Source of the DNA: Solidesulfovibrio alcoholivorans DSM 5433
GTDB taxonomy: Bacteria > Desulfobacterota > Desulfovibrionia > Desulfovibrionales > Desulfovibrionaceae
DNA: 64,000 nucleotides
NCBI RefSeq assembly: GCF_000702665.1
Contig: NZ_JNJA01000008.1
Location: 1 to 64,000, forward strand
Reading direction: 5' to 3'
Shown: positions 24,903 to 34,102 of the stretch, in pieces
How the letters are laid out: the number at the start of each line of letters is the position of its first letter
Position numbering within the stretch: the stretch's first letter is position 1
Position numbers and translations under genes: made by a program
The notes under the pieces: model-generated
The model's input: the letters and a program-made list of their open reading frames with translations, nothing else
The model's database searches: none
Told to the model about the DNA's origin: nothing

Positions 24903-24950
24903 GCCATACTCCTTGCTGCAATCATCGATTGTCGATGCAATGCTCCAGGC

Positions 24951-25682
24951 TCATTGTTGGTGTTTGAAAACAGTCAGCCGCTTGACGCCTTGTATCTGTC
25001 TGTAATTCCCACCCTGGCTGACGCAACAAAGCACCTTGTCTGGTTCAGAAACCACGGTGCCGCACAAGGCATCCACCCCGTGATCGAACAGCAGCGGCGT
25101 GAACGGCACCGAATCTCCCAGCATGAGCACGAATGCGTCGGGCCGGCACAGGCGGATGAGCCCGTCAAACGTATGGTTGGTGATGGAGGTGCCGGTAATG
25201 GCCACGACATCGGCCTGCGGCAGGAACTCTTCAGCCTGTTCGGGGCCGAAATCGCCTTCCTGGGGATTGTTATCCAGAACCCAGAGGTTGGCGGCTTGTT
25301 GTCGGACCTTGGGAAGGAAGGGAAAATGGCCGATGACCGCCACGTTTTTTTCGGTCCCCTTTTCCAGGAGGATGTCTCCGGCATTGCGCTCCACCATGAC
25401 GGACTCGTCCACGGGCAAGAGGGAATTGATGGTGGCCATGCCAATGGCCGCTTCCAGCAGGCTTTGCGAATGCACCAGGGAGACAAGTTCCTCGGCGTTT
25501 TTTTTCAGAAGGAAACCTGGTTCCGCCACAAGGGGCGGTGACTGGCGCAAGGCATCCTTGGGCAACGTCGCGGCAAGCCCGCAACGCCGGGTGACCACTG
25601 CGGTATGGAATACGCCCTGGCGAATATCCATGACCGGACAATCGTAGTCGAGGACGCATGTGAGTTCTTCAAGCAATGTCAT
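24951..25682 (-). CDS. DUF364-family protein 1 (putative metal-chelation Rossmann protein)
   Basis: 243 residues from ATG 25682 (AAGGAA 6 nt upstream). N-terminal DUF4213-like part: RRCGLAATLPKDALRQS, then EAAIGMATINSLL. C-terminal DUF364 part: VAVIGHFPFLPKV, then VVAITGTSITNHTFDGLIRL, then VLMLGDSVPFTPLLFDHGVD. Members of this family are predicted to bind metals and occur near metal-cofactor genes. Its neighbour at 25727 is a diverged paralogue. Confidence 0.8.
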   Translation of the reverse strand: MTLLEELTCVLDYDCPVMDIRQGVFHTAVVTRRCGLAATLPKDALRQSPPLVAEPGFLLKKNAEELVSLVHSQSLLEAAIGMATINSLLPVDESVMVERNAGDILLEKGTEKNVAVIGHFPFLPKVRQQAANLWVLDNNPQEGDFGPEQAEEFLPQADVVAITGTSITNHTFDGLIRLCRPDAFVLMLGDSVPFTPLLFDHGVDALCGTVVSEPDKVLCCVSQGGNYRQIQGVKRLTVFKHQQ

Positions 25683-25726
25683 GAATGTTCCTTGTGCGTG
25701 TTTGTTCCCGGAAGGGGGGCAAAAGC

Positions 25727-26455
25727 TCAAAGGGCCTTGGCGCAAAACCGTTCCCAGCCCATGAGTGCCGCCGCGCCGGCGATGGTCGTGCCGTAAAAGA
25801 TGATCGGGCGGCCATCGAGAAACGCGCCCACGGTGTCATTGGCCAGGGTGGACCCCGTAACCACGAGCAGATCGGCCCGAGCCAAGGCATCGTCCTTCTG
25901 ATCCGGCCCTAAAATTTCGGTGTTGTATTGGACCGTGCCGATGTTGTCCGGGTCGAGATCAAGCACTTTCAGGGCAAACCGTTCGCTCAGGGCCTGGATG
26001 ATCTTGGGCTGGAATCCGACCTGTGTGATATGGACGTCGCCAAAATGTTCGCTGATGTAGCGGCTGAATTTCGCGGCGCATTCATTGGGTTCCTTGTCGC
26101 GGCAATGGATGGTGCGGTCGCACAGCCCCAGTCCACGCACCGTGGCGTTGACCGAAGCCACGAACACCGCCCGGCGGAAGTTGTTTTCCAGCGGCATCGC
26201 GGCGACATCGGCCAAGGTTCCGGAAAAATCCCCGAAGCGGTCGGTGAAGGCCTGTCCCTTGGCACCCCGGAACTCGGCTTCCATGAGCCGTTCCTTGCCT
26301 TTTTGCAGGGGGAAATCCTCACCCTCGGGATCGCCTATGGCCTCGTGGACGGTCAGCGTTCTGGCCTTCACCGCGATGGGTTCGCGAAGCAGGTCGTGTT
26401 CCTCCCACAAGGCCAGGGCCTTGCGTCGGACAAGTTCAAGCGTTCCAGGTTGCAT
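25727..26455 (-). CDS. DUF364-family protein 2
   Basis: 242 residues from ATG 26455 (AAAGGAGTGAGGCC upstream). RRAVFVASVNATVRGLGLCD, then HITQVGFQPKIIQALSERF, then DLLVVTGSTLANDTVGAFL, then IIFYGTTIAGAAALMGWERF are shared with DUF364 proteins. Paralogue of the gene at 24951 with a longer N-terminus. The pair is probably co-transcribed with the flanking CGGC genes. No enzymatic activity can be assigned. Confidence 0.78.
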   Translation of the reverse strand: MQPGTLELVRRKALALWEEHDLLREPIAVKARTLTVHEAIGDPEGEDFPLQKGKERLMEAEFRGAKGQAFTDRFGDFSGTLADVAAMPLENNFRRAVFVASVNATVRGLGLCDRTIHCRDKEPNECAAKFSRYISEHFGDVHITQVGFQPKIIQALSERFALKVLDLDPDNIGTVQYNTEILGPDQKDDALARADLLVVTGSTLANDTVGAFLDGRPIIFYGTTIAGAAALMGWERFCAKAL

Positions 26456-26515
26456 GGCCTCACTCCTTTGGTGTGTACAGGAAGGCAACATTCAATGTTC
26501 GAGTGCAATACGCAT

Positions 26516-26959
26516 TCAGTCGTAAGCGGCCATGACATCCGGAGTTTCATGCAGGAGGGTTTCGGCTGTCGCAGCCATGTTGCTGTCCGCCCAAAACGGC
26601 AGTTTTCGATGCGCGTTAAAATAATTCCGGGGGATGGGATGTGTCCCAACCACCACGGGAACTTTGTAATGGGATTCGATAAACGTCTTGAAATGACTCA
26701 GATGGGGGCATGGCGGGTAGCCGACGACCAAGCCGGTAGCCAGATGGACAACCGTTGCGCCGTTTTTGATAAATTCCGCCGGAACATATTCTATGTTTCC
26801 CCCGGGACAGCCGCCGCAGGAAGCGAAACCGACAATGGATACGCTTTGTTCCTCGGCGTAGCGGGCGAATCCGCCCCGGCGTTCCCGCAGAGCCCGAAAA
26901 CACTTGCCGGCCCCACAAGTTCCGTACCGGGCACAGATGATGATACCGATGCTGACCAT
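26516..26959 (-). CDS. CGGC-domain protein 2
   Basis: 147 residues from ATG 26959 (AAAGGGAAAAACAC upstream). GIIICARYGTCGAGKCFRAL opens the protein. The hallmark SCGGCPGGNIEYVPAEFIKN follows, then TVVHLATGLVVGYPPCPHLS and VVVGTHPIPRNYF. It is the canonical CGGC member of the cluster; the motif is predicted to chelate metal. First of the downstream block after the DUF5320 gene. Confidence 0.8.
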   Translation of the reverse strand: MVSIGIIICARYGTCGAGKCFRALRERRGGFARYAEEQSVSIVGFASCGGCPGGNIEYVPAEFIKNGATVVHLATGLVVGYPPCPHLSHFKTFIESHYKVPVVVGTHPIPRNYFNAHRKLPFWADSNMAATAETLLHETPDVMAAYD

Positions 26960-27033
26960 GTGTTTTTCCCTTTCGACGGAACTCCCGTCACCCGAAACGG
27001 GTGGCGGGAGTCTCGCGTCATGGCCGTACGCCA

Positions 27034-27396
27034 TCAGCCCTGCGTGGTTACATCGTCCATCTTGGCCAGACGTGCCTTGATGGCCGCCAGGGAGCTTTCC
27101 ATGGCCGTGGCCTGCTGCCGCAGATATTGCCGTTCCATCTCCGGCGTGGCCGCGCCGGAGACGGGCCCGGCCGGTGCGGCGCCCATGAAATTCGAACGCC
27201 AAACACCGCGAAAGCCGCCCCGGCTGAAGCCGCCGCGACATCCCCGGCCAAAGCCGCCCTGGCCGAAGCCGAGCCGTTGTCCGCCCCAACCCGGAGCACT
27301 GGCAAACCCGGGAGTATTAGCTCCCGAGCAATAGCCCATAGAGCGTCCCGTCCCGGACCCCATTCCGTTAGGTCCTGTTCCATCACCGCGTGGCAT
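27034..27396 (-). CDS. DUF5320-family glycine-rich protein
   Basis: 120 residues from ATG 27396, preceded by AAAGGAGATGCATC. MPRGDGTGPNGMGSGTGRSM is the signature opening of DUF5320 proteins. A Gly/Arg/Phe-rich centre (GFGQGGFGRGCRGGFSRGGF) and a C-terminal coiled-coil-like helix (EMERQYLRQQATAMESSLAA) follow. These proteins sit beside DUF134 and NifX-like genes in anaerobes; the function is unknown, possibly metal-cluster handling. Confidence 0.85.
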   Translation of the reverse strand: MPRGDGTGPNGMGSGTGRSMGYCSGANTPGFASAPGWGGQRLGFGQGGFGRGCRGGFSRGGFRGVWRSNFMGAAPAGPVSGAATPEMERQYLRQQATAMESSLAAIKARLAKMDDVTTQG

Positions 27397-27421
27397 GATG
27401 CATCTCCTTTCGGTTAGAGGG

Positions 27422-27712
27422 TTATTGCCTCGCCATGGCCGCCCCGCAGGCGGGGCAACGCATGGTGGTGCAGGCGACTCCCGGCGTATGCGGTGCTGTT
27501 TGGCCGCACTGCGGACATACGCACAGGTCTGTCCCCGTTTGCATGGAGCCGGCATTGCCGGGCATACCGCCCGCGCGGCCGGCTTGCCCGAGGCCTCGGC
27601 CCTGGCCTTGGCCGCATCGGCCGCCACCCTGGCCGCCTTGTCCTTTGCCCTGACCCTGACCGCACCGGCCCTGGCCACCTCTTCCACCTTGCGTCGCACA
27701 ACCTTGCCGCAT
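27422..27712 (-). CDS. glycine-rich protein with C-terminal zinc ribbon
   Basis: 96 residues from ATG 27712, chosen for the GGAGG 8 nt upstream; an in-frame ATG at 27796 lies inside the regulator gene and lacks a site. A long Gly/Gln-rich tract with spaced Cys (GRCGQGQGKGQGGQGGGRC) is followed by a four-Cys ribbon (CVCPQCGQ ... MRCPACGAAM). No known family name. The position between DUF134 and DUF5320 genes suggests a role in metal sensing or storage. Confidence 0.7.
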   Translation of the reverse strand: MRQGCATQGGRGGQGRCGQGQGKGQGGQGGGRCGQGQGRGLGQAGRAGGMPGNAGSMQTGTDLCVCPQCGQTAPHTPGVACTTMRCPACGAAMARQ

Positions 27713-27779
27713 AAAAATATCCTCCAGTGAAAAGGGGATTCCCTTTGCTCGCGTCTGTTTTTCCCGCCACGAAGGCTCA

Positions 27780-28493
27780 TCATGCCTCTTGCCCATCACA
27801 AGGCCCCGATTCGTTGTTGGTTGCATCGGCAGCCAGTCGTCCCGCCGCTTCCCCGACCGTTTCCTCCATGGACAAGGGCCCGTGCTCAATGAAATCAAGG
27901 CCGGCCCGGGAGACTGCGTTGAGAAATCCAGGAGGGGGAGGACTGGCCAGCAGCGCATGGGCCCCGGCGTCGCGCAGGTTGCGCAGAAGGTGCATCACGG
28001 CACCCCTTCCGCGACCGGTCTGTCGGGTATTTTCCAGGTACTGGAAGGACATGTCCGCCAAATTCACCAACATGAATCCACTGGTCCGGTCGAAGCGGGG
28101 AGCGACCAGGGAATCCAGCGTCGGCCCTTGGCTTGGCACGGCCACGACATACCCTCCGTCGACAGACCGGGCCGCCCGAAGCCTTGCCGCATCCTGACCT
28201 TGCGCCACTTCATAATGCCCCCCCTCGATGCGAAGCGCCGCGCCGCAAACCAGGGCCCGAGCCACACGGGTCCTGGCTTCGGCCAGCACCCGGCCAAACG
28301 TATGCCGGGAAACCCCCATGCCCACGGCGGCCGCCTCGGTGGTCAGACCTTCCATGTCGGCTAAGCGCAACGCCTCCAGGCCCTCTATCGAAAGCCGGAT
28401 TTCCACGAGTTCGCACAGGGGAATGCCTTGCGGCTTAAAATAGGTTGCCTTGGGGATACCGGCCACCCACCGGCGCAGACGAGGACGTGGCAT
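27780..28493 (-). CDS. DUF134 HTH protein with NifX/NifB-type cofactor-binding domain
   Basis: 237 residues from ATG 28493 (AAAGGAG upstream). The N-terminal DUF134 domain contains a sigma-like helix-turn-helix: SIEGLEALRLADMEGLTTEA, then VGMGVSRHTFGRVLAEARTR. The C-terminal half matches the dinitrogenase Fe-Mo cofactor biosynthesis fold: VAVPSQGPTLDSLVAPRFDR, then FMLVNLADMSFQYLEN, then LLRNLRDAGAHALLA. It is the first gene of the leftward cluster and the likely regulator; a metal cluster bound by the second domain could control DNA binding (inference). Confidence 0.85.
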   Translation of the reverse strand: MPRPRLRRWVAGIPKATYFKPQGIPLCELVEIRLSIEGLEALRLADMEGLTTEAAAVGMGVSRHTFGRVLAEARTRVARALVCGAALRIEGGHYEVAQGQDAARLRAARSVDGGYVVAVPSQGPTLDSLVAPRFDRTSGFMLVNLADMSFQYLENTRQTGRGRGAVMHLLRNLRDAGAHALLASPPPPGFLNAVSRAGLDFIEHGPLSMEETVGEAAGRLAADATNNESGPCDGQEA

Positions 28494-28511
28494 GCAGGAC
28501 TCCTTTGTTTT

Positions 28512-28580
28512 GCTCAAAAGAGCAAATAATGCTCAAAAGGACGGGGTCAAGGGGCCCGGCATCTTTTTCTCTCATTTGAG
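28512..28580. promoter_or_regulatory. GAGCA/TGCTC palindromic operator upstream of the DUF134 cluster
   Basis: Two overlapping dyads lie 18-40 bp upstream of the DUF134 start. GCTC-AAAA-GAGC spans 28512-28523 and GAGCA-AATAA-TGCTC spans 28520-28534. Another TTGAGCA follows near 28577. Placement beside a gene for an HTH protein suggests autoregulation. Confidence 0.5.
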
Positions 28581-28770
28581 CATAACAATGTCCGGTCCGC
28601 TTGCTCGCACCGGTTAGCCGCCAACGGCCGACATCCCCCTCTCGCCACGATCCCCCTCGGATGCCAATACCTCGAAGCCCACCGGCTTATGGCGCAAGGT
28701 CATGGCGATGACACGCCGTACTGTTGGCAGACCGAGTCTCGGATTGCGTAGCAGTGGTCGCAGCCGATAC

Positions 28771-29290
28771 TCACGCCCGGCGAAAAAACAGGTACGCAGC
28801 GTCTGGTTGGGCTGCCTTGGGTCGAATTGGGGCTGGCTGCGCCTCGTTGCGTTGGGGGGTACGTTCGGCCATGGCCTCGACCTGCATGGAGCGGCTTTGC
28901 AGCTGCCACTTGTCGTTTTGCTCCAGCAAGATGGCCCCGATGAGCCGGATGATGGACTGCTCGTTGGGGAAGATGCCGACCACCTCCGCCCGGCGCATAA
29001 CCTCTTTATTCAGCTTTTCTAGCGGAGTGGTGCTATGCAGCTTGGCTCGGTGCTGTGCCGGGAAGGTCATGAGGGCCAGCACGTCGTGCTCGGTTGCGTC
29101 CATGAAGCTGGCGGGCTTTGGCCATTTGCCGCGAAGCTGGTCGGCGACATGCTGCCAGGTCTGGCTGGTGCTGGCGGCATCCGGCTGTGAAAGGCTTGGC
29201 GCAGAGCGGCCGAGACCATGGCATGCTGGGACTTGGGAACCCGGGCCAAGGCGTTTCGCATCCGGCGGACCCGGCAGCGCGGCCACATGG
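28771..29290 (-). pseudogene. IS256-family transposase, decayed C-terminal part
   Basis: WQHVADQLRGKWPKPASFMD, then HRAKLHSTTPLEKLNKEVMR, then RRAEVVGIFPNEQSIIRLIG, then EQNDKWQLQSRSMQVEAMAE are typical of the C-terminus of IS256 (mutator-type) transposases, which would hold the last catalytic Glu region. An upstream piece, RVRRMRNALARVPKSQHAMV, lies in another frame. The N-terminal DNA-binding and first catalytic Asp are not recognisable. A frameshifted remnant of a ~400-residue protein. Confidence 0.8.
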
Positions 29291-29857
29291 CCCCGAACGT
29301 CTTGGCGATGGGTCTTTCCGGCTTTTCCGCGGGTACCTGGACCCAGACCTGTTTGGGAGCTGGCGTTCCAGCGGCCACGACCCCTCGCGCCAGCGGTGAC
29401 CGACCCGGCAGGCGCCCAGGACAATGGCGCGGCGCATGGCTATCGCGCGTTCGCGCATGGCCGGTTCGGTGGGCAGCTGCATCAGGTTGTTGGGCGAAAT
29501 GGCAAAGGTCAGGCTGGAGACGCCGACTCATGGCGCCGAAATGCCGCGTGACCACGAGCGGTTGCAACAGCACCGGCCTGCCCGGGCATTTTCCGGTGCG
29601 GTCGTAGCCCAATCATCCCATCGGCGGCTAGGGGCAGGGATCGTGGGATGACCTGGGAAGACATTGGCTCGCTTCCCATCCCGTGCCCATATGTTCGCGG
29701 ATACGGTTGGACAGGCGTTGGACGAAATAATGTCCACTCGTGGCACCACGCCTCTCGCCGTAGCCTCGGCACAGGGAAGAGCTTCGACGATCCGGGAGGA
29801 CCGAGAAGACAGGACAAGCCGGACCGCCAACCGTGGGATGCATCTCCGGGACGTGGA
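29291..29857. other. gene-poor stretch between transposase and phosphatase remnants
   Basis: No reading frame in either direction shows a recognisable protein, and good ribosome-binding sites are lacking. It probably contains further decayed transposase sequence. Confidence 0.4.
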
Positions 29858-30420
29858 TCAGGGGCCGACACGGACGAGGACCGCGGTCACATTGTCCTGG
29901 GCCTGCCGGTTAAGGGCTACTTGGAGGAGTTGTCCGCAGATGCTTTCCGGTTCAGTGGCAGTGGCAGTGGTCTTGGCGAGAATGCCCCCCAGCCCGGCAC
30001 CGTCGACGGCATCCGTGAGCCTGTCCGAGCAAAGGAGATACAGGTCTCCGGGTTCGAGGGCGACGGGAACGATATCTACCTCCAGTTCGGAGGACATGCC
30101 GAGGGCCCGGTAGATGACGCGGCGTTCAGGGCTGCGGGCGGCCTCGTCCGAGGACAGAAGCCCCTGGCGGACCTGGGCCATGACCAGGGAGTGGTCCTCG
30201 CTTAATTGCGTGAGACTGCCTTCGCGAAACTGGTAGGCCCGGCTGTCGCCGACATTGGCCAGGACGAAGCCGTCGTCGCAGCGGTACAGCCCGACCAAGG
30301 TGCGGCCCATGCCTGCCCCTGTCGGAGATCCGAAGCTTCGCGGGCGTCGATTTTGTCCATGAACTGCCGCACTTCAACCGCGCTCGGGGCCTGGGCCAGA
30401 GCGTTTTGCGCCGCAGCCCG
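29858..30420 (-). pseudogene. PP2C-family Ser/Thr phosphatase, 5'-decayed
   Basis: The intact frame 29858-30310 encodes the C-terminal two thirds of a PP2C phosphatase: GRTLVGLYRCDDGFVLANVG, then DSRAYQFREGSLTQLSEDHS, then ALEPGDLYLLCSDRLTDAVD, then QAQDNVTAVLVRV, with the metal-binding Asp of VGDSR, SDRLTD and QDN. The upstream part (FMDKIDAREASDLRQGQAW) is in another frame, and the N-terminal metal site (usually D-x-G-x-R) is not found. Phosphatases of this kind oppose Hanks-type kinases such as the truncated one at 21722. Confidence 0.7.
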
Positions 30421-30895
30421 CGCTCCCGCCTGATGGCGCCAGATGCTGGCGTTGACCCGACGTAGCGAAACATGAGGTCCACGTGCCTCCGCATCGGGAA
30501 ACGGGGGACGCCTCTTCGTAAGCCAAGGGTGGCATGGAGTCGAGGGCACAAACCGTTTCGATTGCCCGGACATGCGGCCGAAACGCGGTCATGCCGCGAA
30601 CACGCCATGCTCCCCTTCCCGTCCGGAGGGTTTCAGGCGGATGTCCAAGGCCTTTCCCGCAGTGGCGTTGCAGGGCGACCAGGCCGGTCTTGGGACGGGG
30701 TTGCGCCTGAGTCCGGCCCGGTGCCGACCCCTGCCGTCGTCGGCCCGTGTGGGCCACGTGGGGAGTGACGCCCTGTTCCGGTGCCGGCGCATGTTTTCTC
30801 GGGGCCTGCCGCATGTTCGAGCGCATCGTACACCTCCCGGGATACGGCGGCGGCGTGCCAGGCCCGGCAGACCGCCGTCGTCAGGGCCAGCGCTG
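30421..30895. other. no supported gene
   Basis: High-GC frames are open on both strands, but none has a recognisable domain or a credible start. The stretch may contain the eroded 5' part of the phosphatase gene. Confidence 0.35.
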
Positions 30896-31654
30896 TTATT
30901 GCTTGAACACGTCGTCGAGCCAGTCGAACGCCATCTGCGCCACGAGGCTGCGGTTTTCCATGACGCAGTGGTGGGAGGCGACGAGCCCCTTGATGGGATT
31001 GGGCAGTCCGTCGAGGCACAGTTTCTGCTGCCGGCGGGTCTCCTCGCCCTGGTTTTCGCCCTCGCCGACCAGGGACAGGGCGGGCACGGTCACCTTGGCC
31101 GGGTCGAAGCTGAAGCCCGTGTTGGCCTCCACCAGGCCCGGGACGTCGTCCAGGGCAAGCCCCCAGCGCCAGGCGATGAGCTTGACGGTATTGGCGTGAA
31201 AGGGGGTGAAGGTCTTGACCTTCTCCGGCGTGGCCGTGACCACCGGGGGCATGCTGGCGAACAGGGGATGGGCGTCCACCACGCAGGCGTTCATGATCAC
31301 GGCCTTGATGCGCGGGTCGTGCTGGGCGGCCTGGGGGGCGAATCCGCCGCCGCCGGAGATGCCGAACACGGCCAATCGGGCGGGATCGACCTCCGGGCGG
31401 GAAAGGGCGTAGTCCACGGTCTTGGTCGCCGCCTGATGCATCTGCGGCCGAAACGGCATGCCTTCGAGGGGCAAAAGGCCCTGGCCGGGCATGTCCAGGG
31501 TCATGAAATTGTAGCCGCGCTGGTGGGCCTGGGGCATGCTGTAAAAGACGAGATCTTCGGCGAAGGTCTCGCCGCCGCCGAGCATCAGAAGCGTCTTGCG
31601 CGGCGTGGCATCGTTGGCGGCCTTGCGGAAATAGCCGGGCAGCAGGGTTCTCAT
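30896..31654 (-). CDS. alpha/beta hydrolase (FrsA/S9-like), possibly 5'-truncated
   Basis: 252 residues from ATG 31654. LLMLGGGETFAEDLVFYSMP, then NFMTLDMPGQGLLPLEGMPF, then RLAVFGISGGGGFAPQAAQ (nucleophile Ser in GISGG) and a late ASHHCVMENRSLVAQMAF region (catalytic His) define the fold. Related acyl-aminoacyl-peptidase-like hydrolases carry about 100 extra residues before LPGYFRKAAND. Here the upstream frame is open but dissimilar, so an N-terminal cap may be lost. It lies between a PP2C remnant and a carboxylesterase; no shared pathway is evident. Confidence 0.7.
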   Translation of the reverse strand: MRTLLPGYFRKAANDATPRKTLLMLGGGETFAEDLVFYSMPQAHQRGYNFMTLDMPGQGLLPLEGMPFRPQMHQAATKTVDYALSRPEVDPARLAVFGISGGGGFAPQAAQHDPRIKAVIMNACVVDAHPLFASMPPVVTATPEKVKTFTPFHANTVKLIAWRWGLALDDVPGLVEANTGFSFDPAKVTVPALSLVGEGENQGEETRRQQKLCLDGLPNPIKGLVASHHCVMENRSLVAQMAFDWLDDVFKQ

Positions 31655-31989
31655 GGGCCGCCGCGGCCAAAGCCTCCGGCCAGGGACGGCAAGGGCAGGC
31701 GGCATGGACCGCGTAATCTGGTCCCTCAAGCAGAAGACGCCTGACATTTTCCTTACGGGTAAGTCCGGGACCGGGCCTTTGCGATGCAAAAACGCAATCG
31801 AGGGGGATTGCCCCGCGTCATGACTGCCGCCGACCTTCCGTTCGCGCGTATCGCTGCCGTGCTGGAAAGCGGACGCCGACACCTGACCGCTTGGCCGCTT
31901 GGCCGTGCCGGGGGGGCCTGGCCATGGCCCGGGCCTGGAGCCCAGGAACAGGAAGCGCGGCGGGGTGCGGTCGGGGGCGGCGGGTGGCG
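31655..31989. other. intergenic stretch between two esterase genes
   Basis: About 335 bp; nothing recognisable. The same strand is open in the frame of the hydrolase but without similarity. No clear terminator for the carboxylesterase gene. Confidence 0.35.
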
Positions 31990-33564
31990 TCACTTCGGGC
32001 GAAACCGCGACACCTGGTCGATGAAGTCGCACTGCGCCCGGTACAGATGCTGCTCGGCCCGGACGGTGTCGGCGAAATTCAGGTTCCAGTCGGAGCCGGC
32101 CTCGAAGACGGGCCAGGGGGGGAGTCCCGGGCCGTTGGGATCGCCGGTTTTGGCGAAATGCACCCAATAGGCCATCATTTGCCGCGACAGTTCCCTGTCC
32201 ACATCCGTGTATCCGTCGCCGGCCTCCGTGCGGCCGAAGACGTAGGCCAAGTCCACGCCGTGAAAAGCGCCCAGTTCCCGGGCGCGTGCCGTGTCCGGCC
32301 GCCGGGTGAACCGGTACAGGAAGGCCTTGGCGTGGGCGCCGGACAGGGACCGGGCCATGAGCCGGGCCGGCTGGGCATTGACGGCCACGGTGACGCAGCG
32401 GTCTATCGCCGGGGCCACGTCCGCGTCGGTGACGGCGGGAAACAGGCGAGCGGCCTCGTCGGCTCGCCCCCCGAAGCGCACCTTGAGGAAGGTCGCGTAT
32501 TTTTCGCGATCAAGCCCTGTTTCCCCGCGCAGGTAGGCCGAGCCTTCGTTGCCCGTGCTGCCAAGGATCATGGGTACCCGGGGCCAGGTGTCGTCGGCCA
32601 GGGCGGCTGCGGGATCGCGGGGCAGCACTTGGCCGTCGAAGACCGGCGCGAAGAAAAGGCCTTCGTCGAAAAGCCCGGTGCGGCAGTCGGCGGCCGCGAT
32701 CACCCGCTTTGCCGGGATGGCGCGCAGGCAGGCCGCTGCATCCGGGGCCTTGTCGCAGCCGAGCCGCGCGCCGAGTTCCCGGCCCATGGCTGCGGCATGC
32801 TGCGGGTCGCCGTCAAAAGCCGGGGTCAGGTATTCCGAGCCGATGATGGGCCCGCCGCTCTGGGCGATGGCCTGCTGGAAAAGTCCCCGGGCGGCGGGGC
32901 TGAGGGTGAGCAGGGCAACCGAGCGCGAGCCGGCGGACTGGCCGAAGAGGGTCACCCGCCCGGGATCCCCGCCAAAGGCGGCGATGTTGCGTCCAACCCA
33001 GGCCAGGGCCGTCATCTGGTCCTGCAGGCCGTAATTGGCCGGGAGCGCGGCGGTCCCGCCAGCGGCCAGCTTCGGATGGACCAGAAAGCCCAGGGGGCCG
33101 AGGCGATAATTGAGGCTGACGACCACGACGCCCAGGCGGGCCAGCCGGCTGCCCTCGTATTCCTCCATGGAGGCCGACCCGAAGTTGAATCCGCCGCCGT
33201 GAATCCACACCATGACGGGCAGGGGCTCGCCCTTTTCCCGGACCGGGGCCCAGACATTGAGAAAAAGGCAGTCCTCGTTGCCGGCGTTCTCCAGCGGTCC
33301 GCCCTGGGGACAGGCGGGACCGAAGGCCATGGCCTGGCGGGGCTCGGTCCAAGGCGCTGCCGGCTGGGGCGGCCGCCAGCGCAGTTCGCCCACCGGTGGG
33401 GCCGCATAAGGAATGCCCAGATACCGGCGCACGCCGTTGGCCTGAAGCCCCTGCACGGGGCCGCTGTCGAGGACGACCGGATCGGAAGGAACCGGGACCG
33501 CACCGCTGGAGAGGGGGATGGCGAGCAGCAGAAAGATGCCCGCCGTCAGCAGCAATGTCCGCAT
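31990..33564 (-). CDS. secreted type-B carboxylesterase
   Basis: 524 residues from ATG 33564 (GGAGGCGCT upstream). It has a signal peptide, MRTLLLTAGIFLLLAIPLSS, ending near GAVP. Type-B carboxylesterase motifs: YLGIPYAAPPVGELRWRPPQ, then NEDCLFLNVWAP, then VMVWIHGGGFNFGSAS (oxyanion hole), then GRVTLFGQSAGSRSVALL (nucleophile Ser). ILGSTGNEGSAYL gives the catalytic acid and GAFHGVDLAYVFG the catalytic His. Full length for the family. Probably hydrolyses small esters in the periplasm. Single gene, leftward. Confidence 0.9.
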   Translation of the reverse strand: MRTLLLTAGIFLLLAIPLSSGAVPVPSDPVVLDSGPVQGLQANGVRRYLGIPYAAPPVGELRWRPPQPAAPWTEPRQAMAFGPACPQGGPLENAGNEDCLFLNVWAPVREKGEPLPVMVWIHGGGFNFGSASMEEYEGSRLARLGVVVVSLNYRLGPLGFLVHPKLAAGGTAALPANYGLQDQMTALAWVGRNIAAFGGDPGRVTLFGQSAGSRSVALLTLSPAARGLFQQAIAQSGGPIIGSEYLTPAFDGDPQHAAAMGRELGARLGCDKAPDAAACLRAIPAKRVIAAADCRTGLFDEGLFFAPVFDGQVLPRDPAAALADDTWPRVPMILGSTGNEGSAYLRGETGLDREKYATFLKVRFGGRADEAARLFPAVTDADVAPAIDRCVTVAVNAQPARLMARSLSGAHAKAFLYRFTRRPDTARARELGAFHGVDLAYVFGRTEAGDGYTDVDRELSRQMMAYWVHFAKTGDPNGPGLPPWPVFEAGSDWNLNFADTVRAEQHLYRAQCDFIDQVSRFRPK

Positions 33565-34102
33565 AGCGCCTCCATGCAAACGGCCCTCCTTTGGGATCGC
33601 CCGGATCGGGGAATGTCCACGCATTCTGCTCTGCTGCTCAAAACCCATTCGTTTTCAATAGCCAAGGGAGCGCTGGCAAACCGTTGGCCCTTTTCTCGTC
33701 GGATAACCGGGCGGATAACATTTTAGCCTGGAATTTCGGGAGGATGCAGAGCGCAACCCGATTTCTTGGGAAACGAGATCCGCTTTTCAGCGTCGTGAAA
33801 CGATCCCGGACACTTTTTCCGCTCAAAGGTGTTGGCCCTGGGTACCCGTTGCGAACTGAAAAAGCCGGGGCCAGAAAGGCGAGGCGCGGGCCTTGGAGAG
33901 GGGCATGCCCCGGCGGTGCGCCACTCCCACACAGGTGCTCCACTCCTGTCAAGGGAGGATCCGAGGATGCAGGTCCGTGTCCTTCATGGTCACCCTTCGG
34001 CGCTGACCATGACAGGCTGTCCAATTTCCCGCGACCACCTCAATCCTCGCGGTCCATCCTTTTCACCAAATCCGCGTATGATGGCCAATCCCTGTCCACG
34101 GA
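33565..34102. other. intergenic region without supported gene
   Basis: About 540 bp. Frames on both strands are short or lack similarity. A CGATCCCGGACACTTTTTCC string near 33800 resembles the end of some IS families, but no transposase is attached. Confidence 0.35.
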
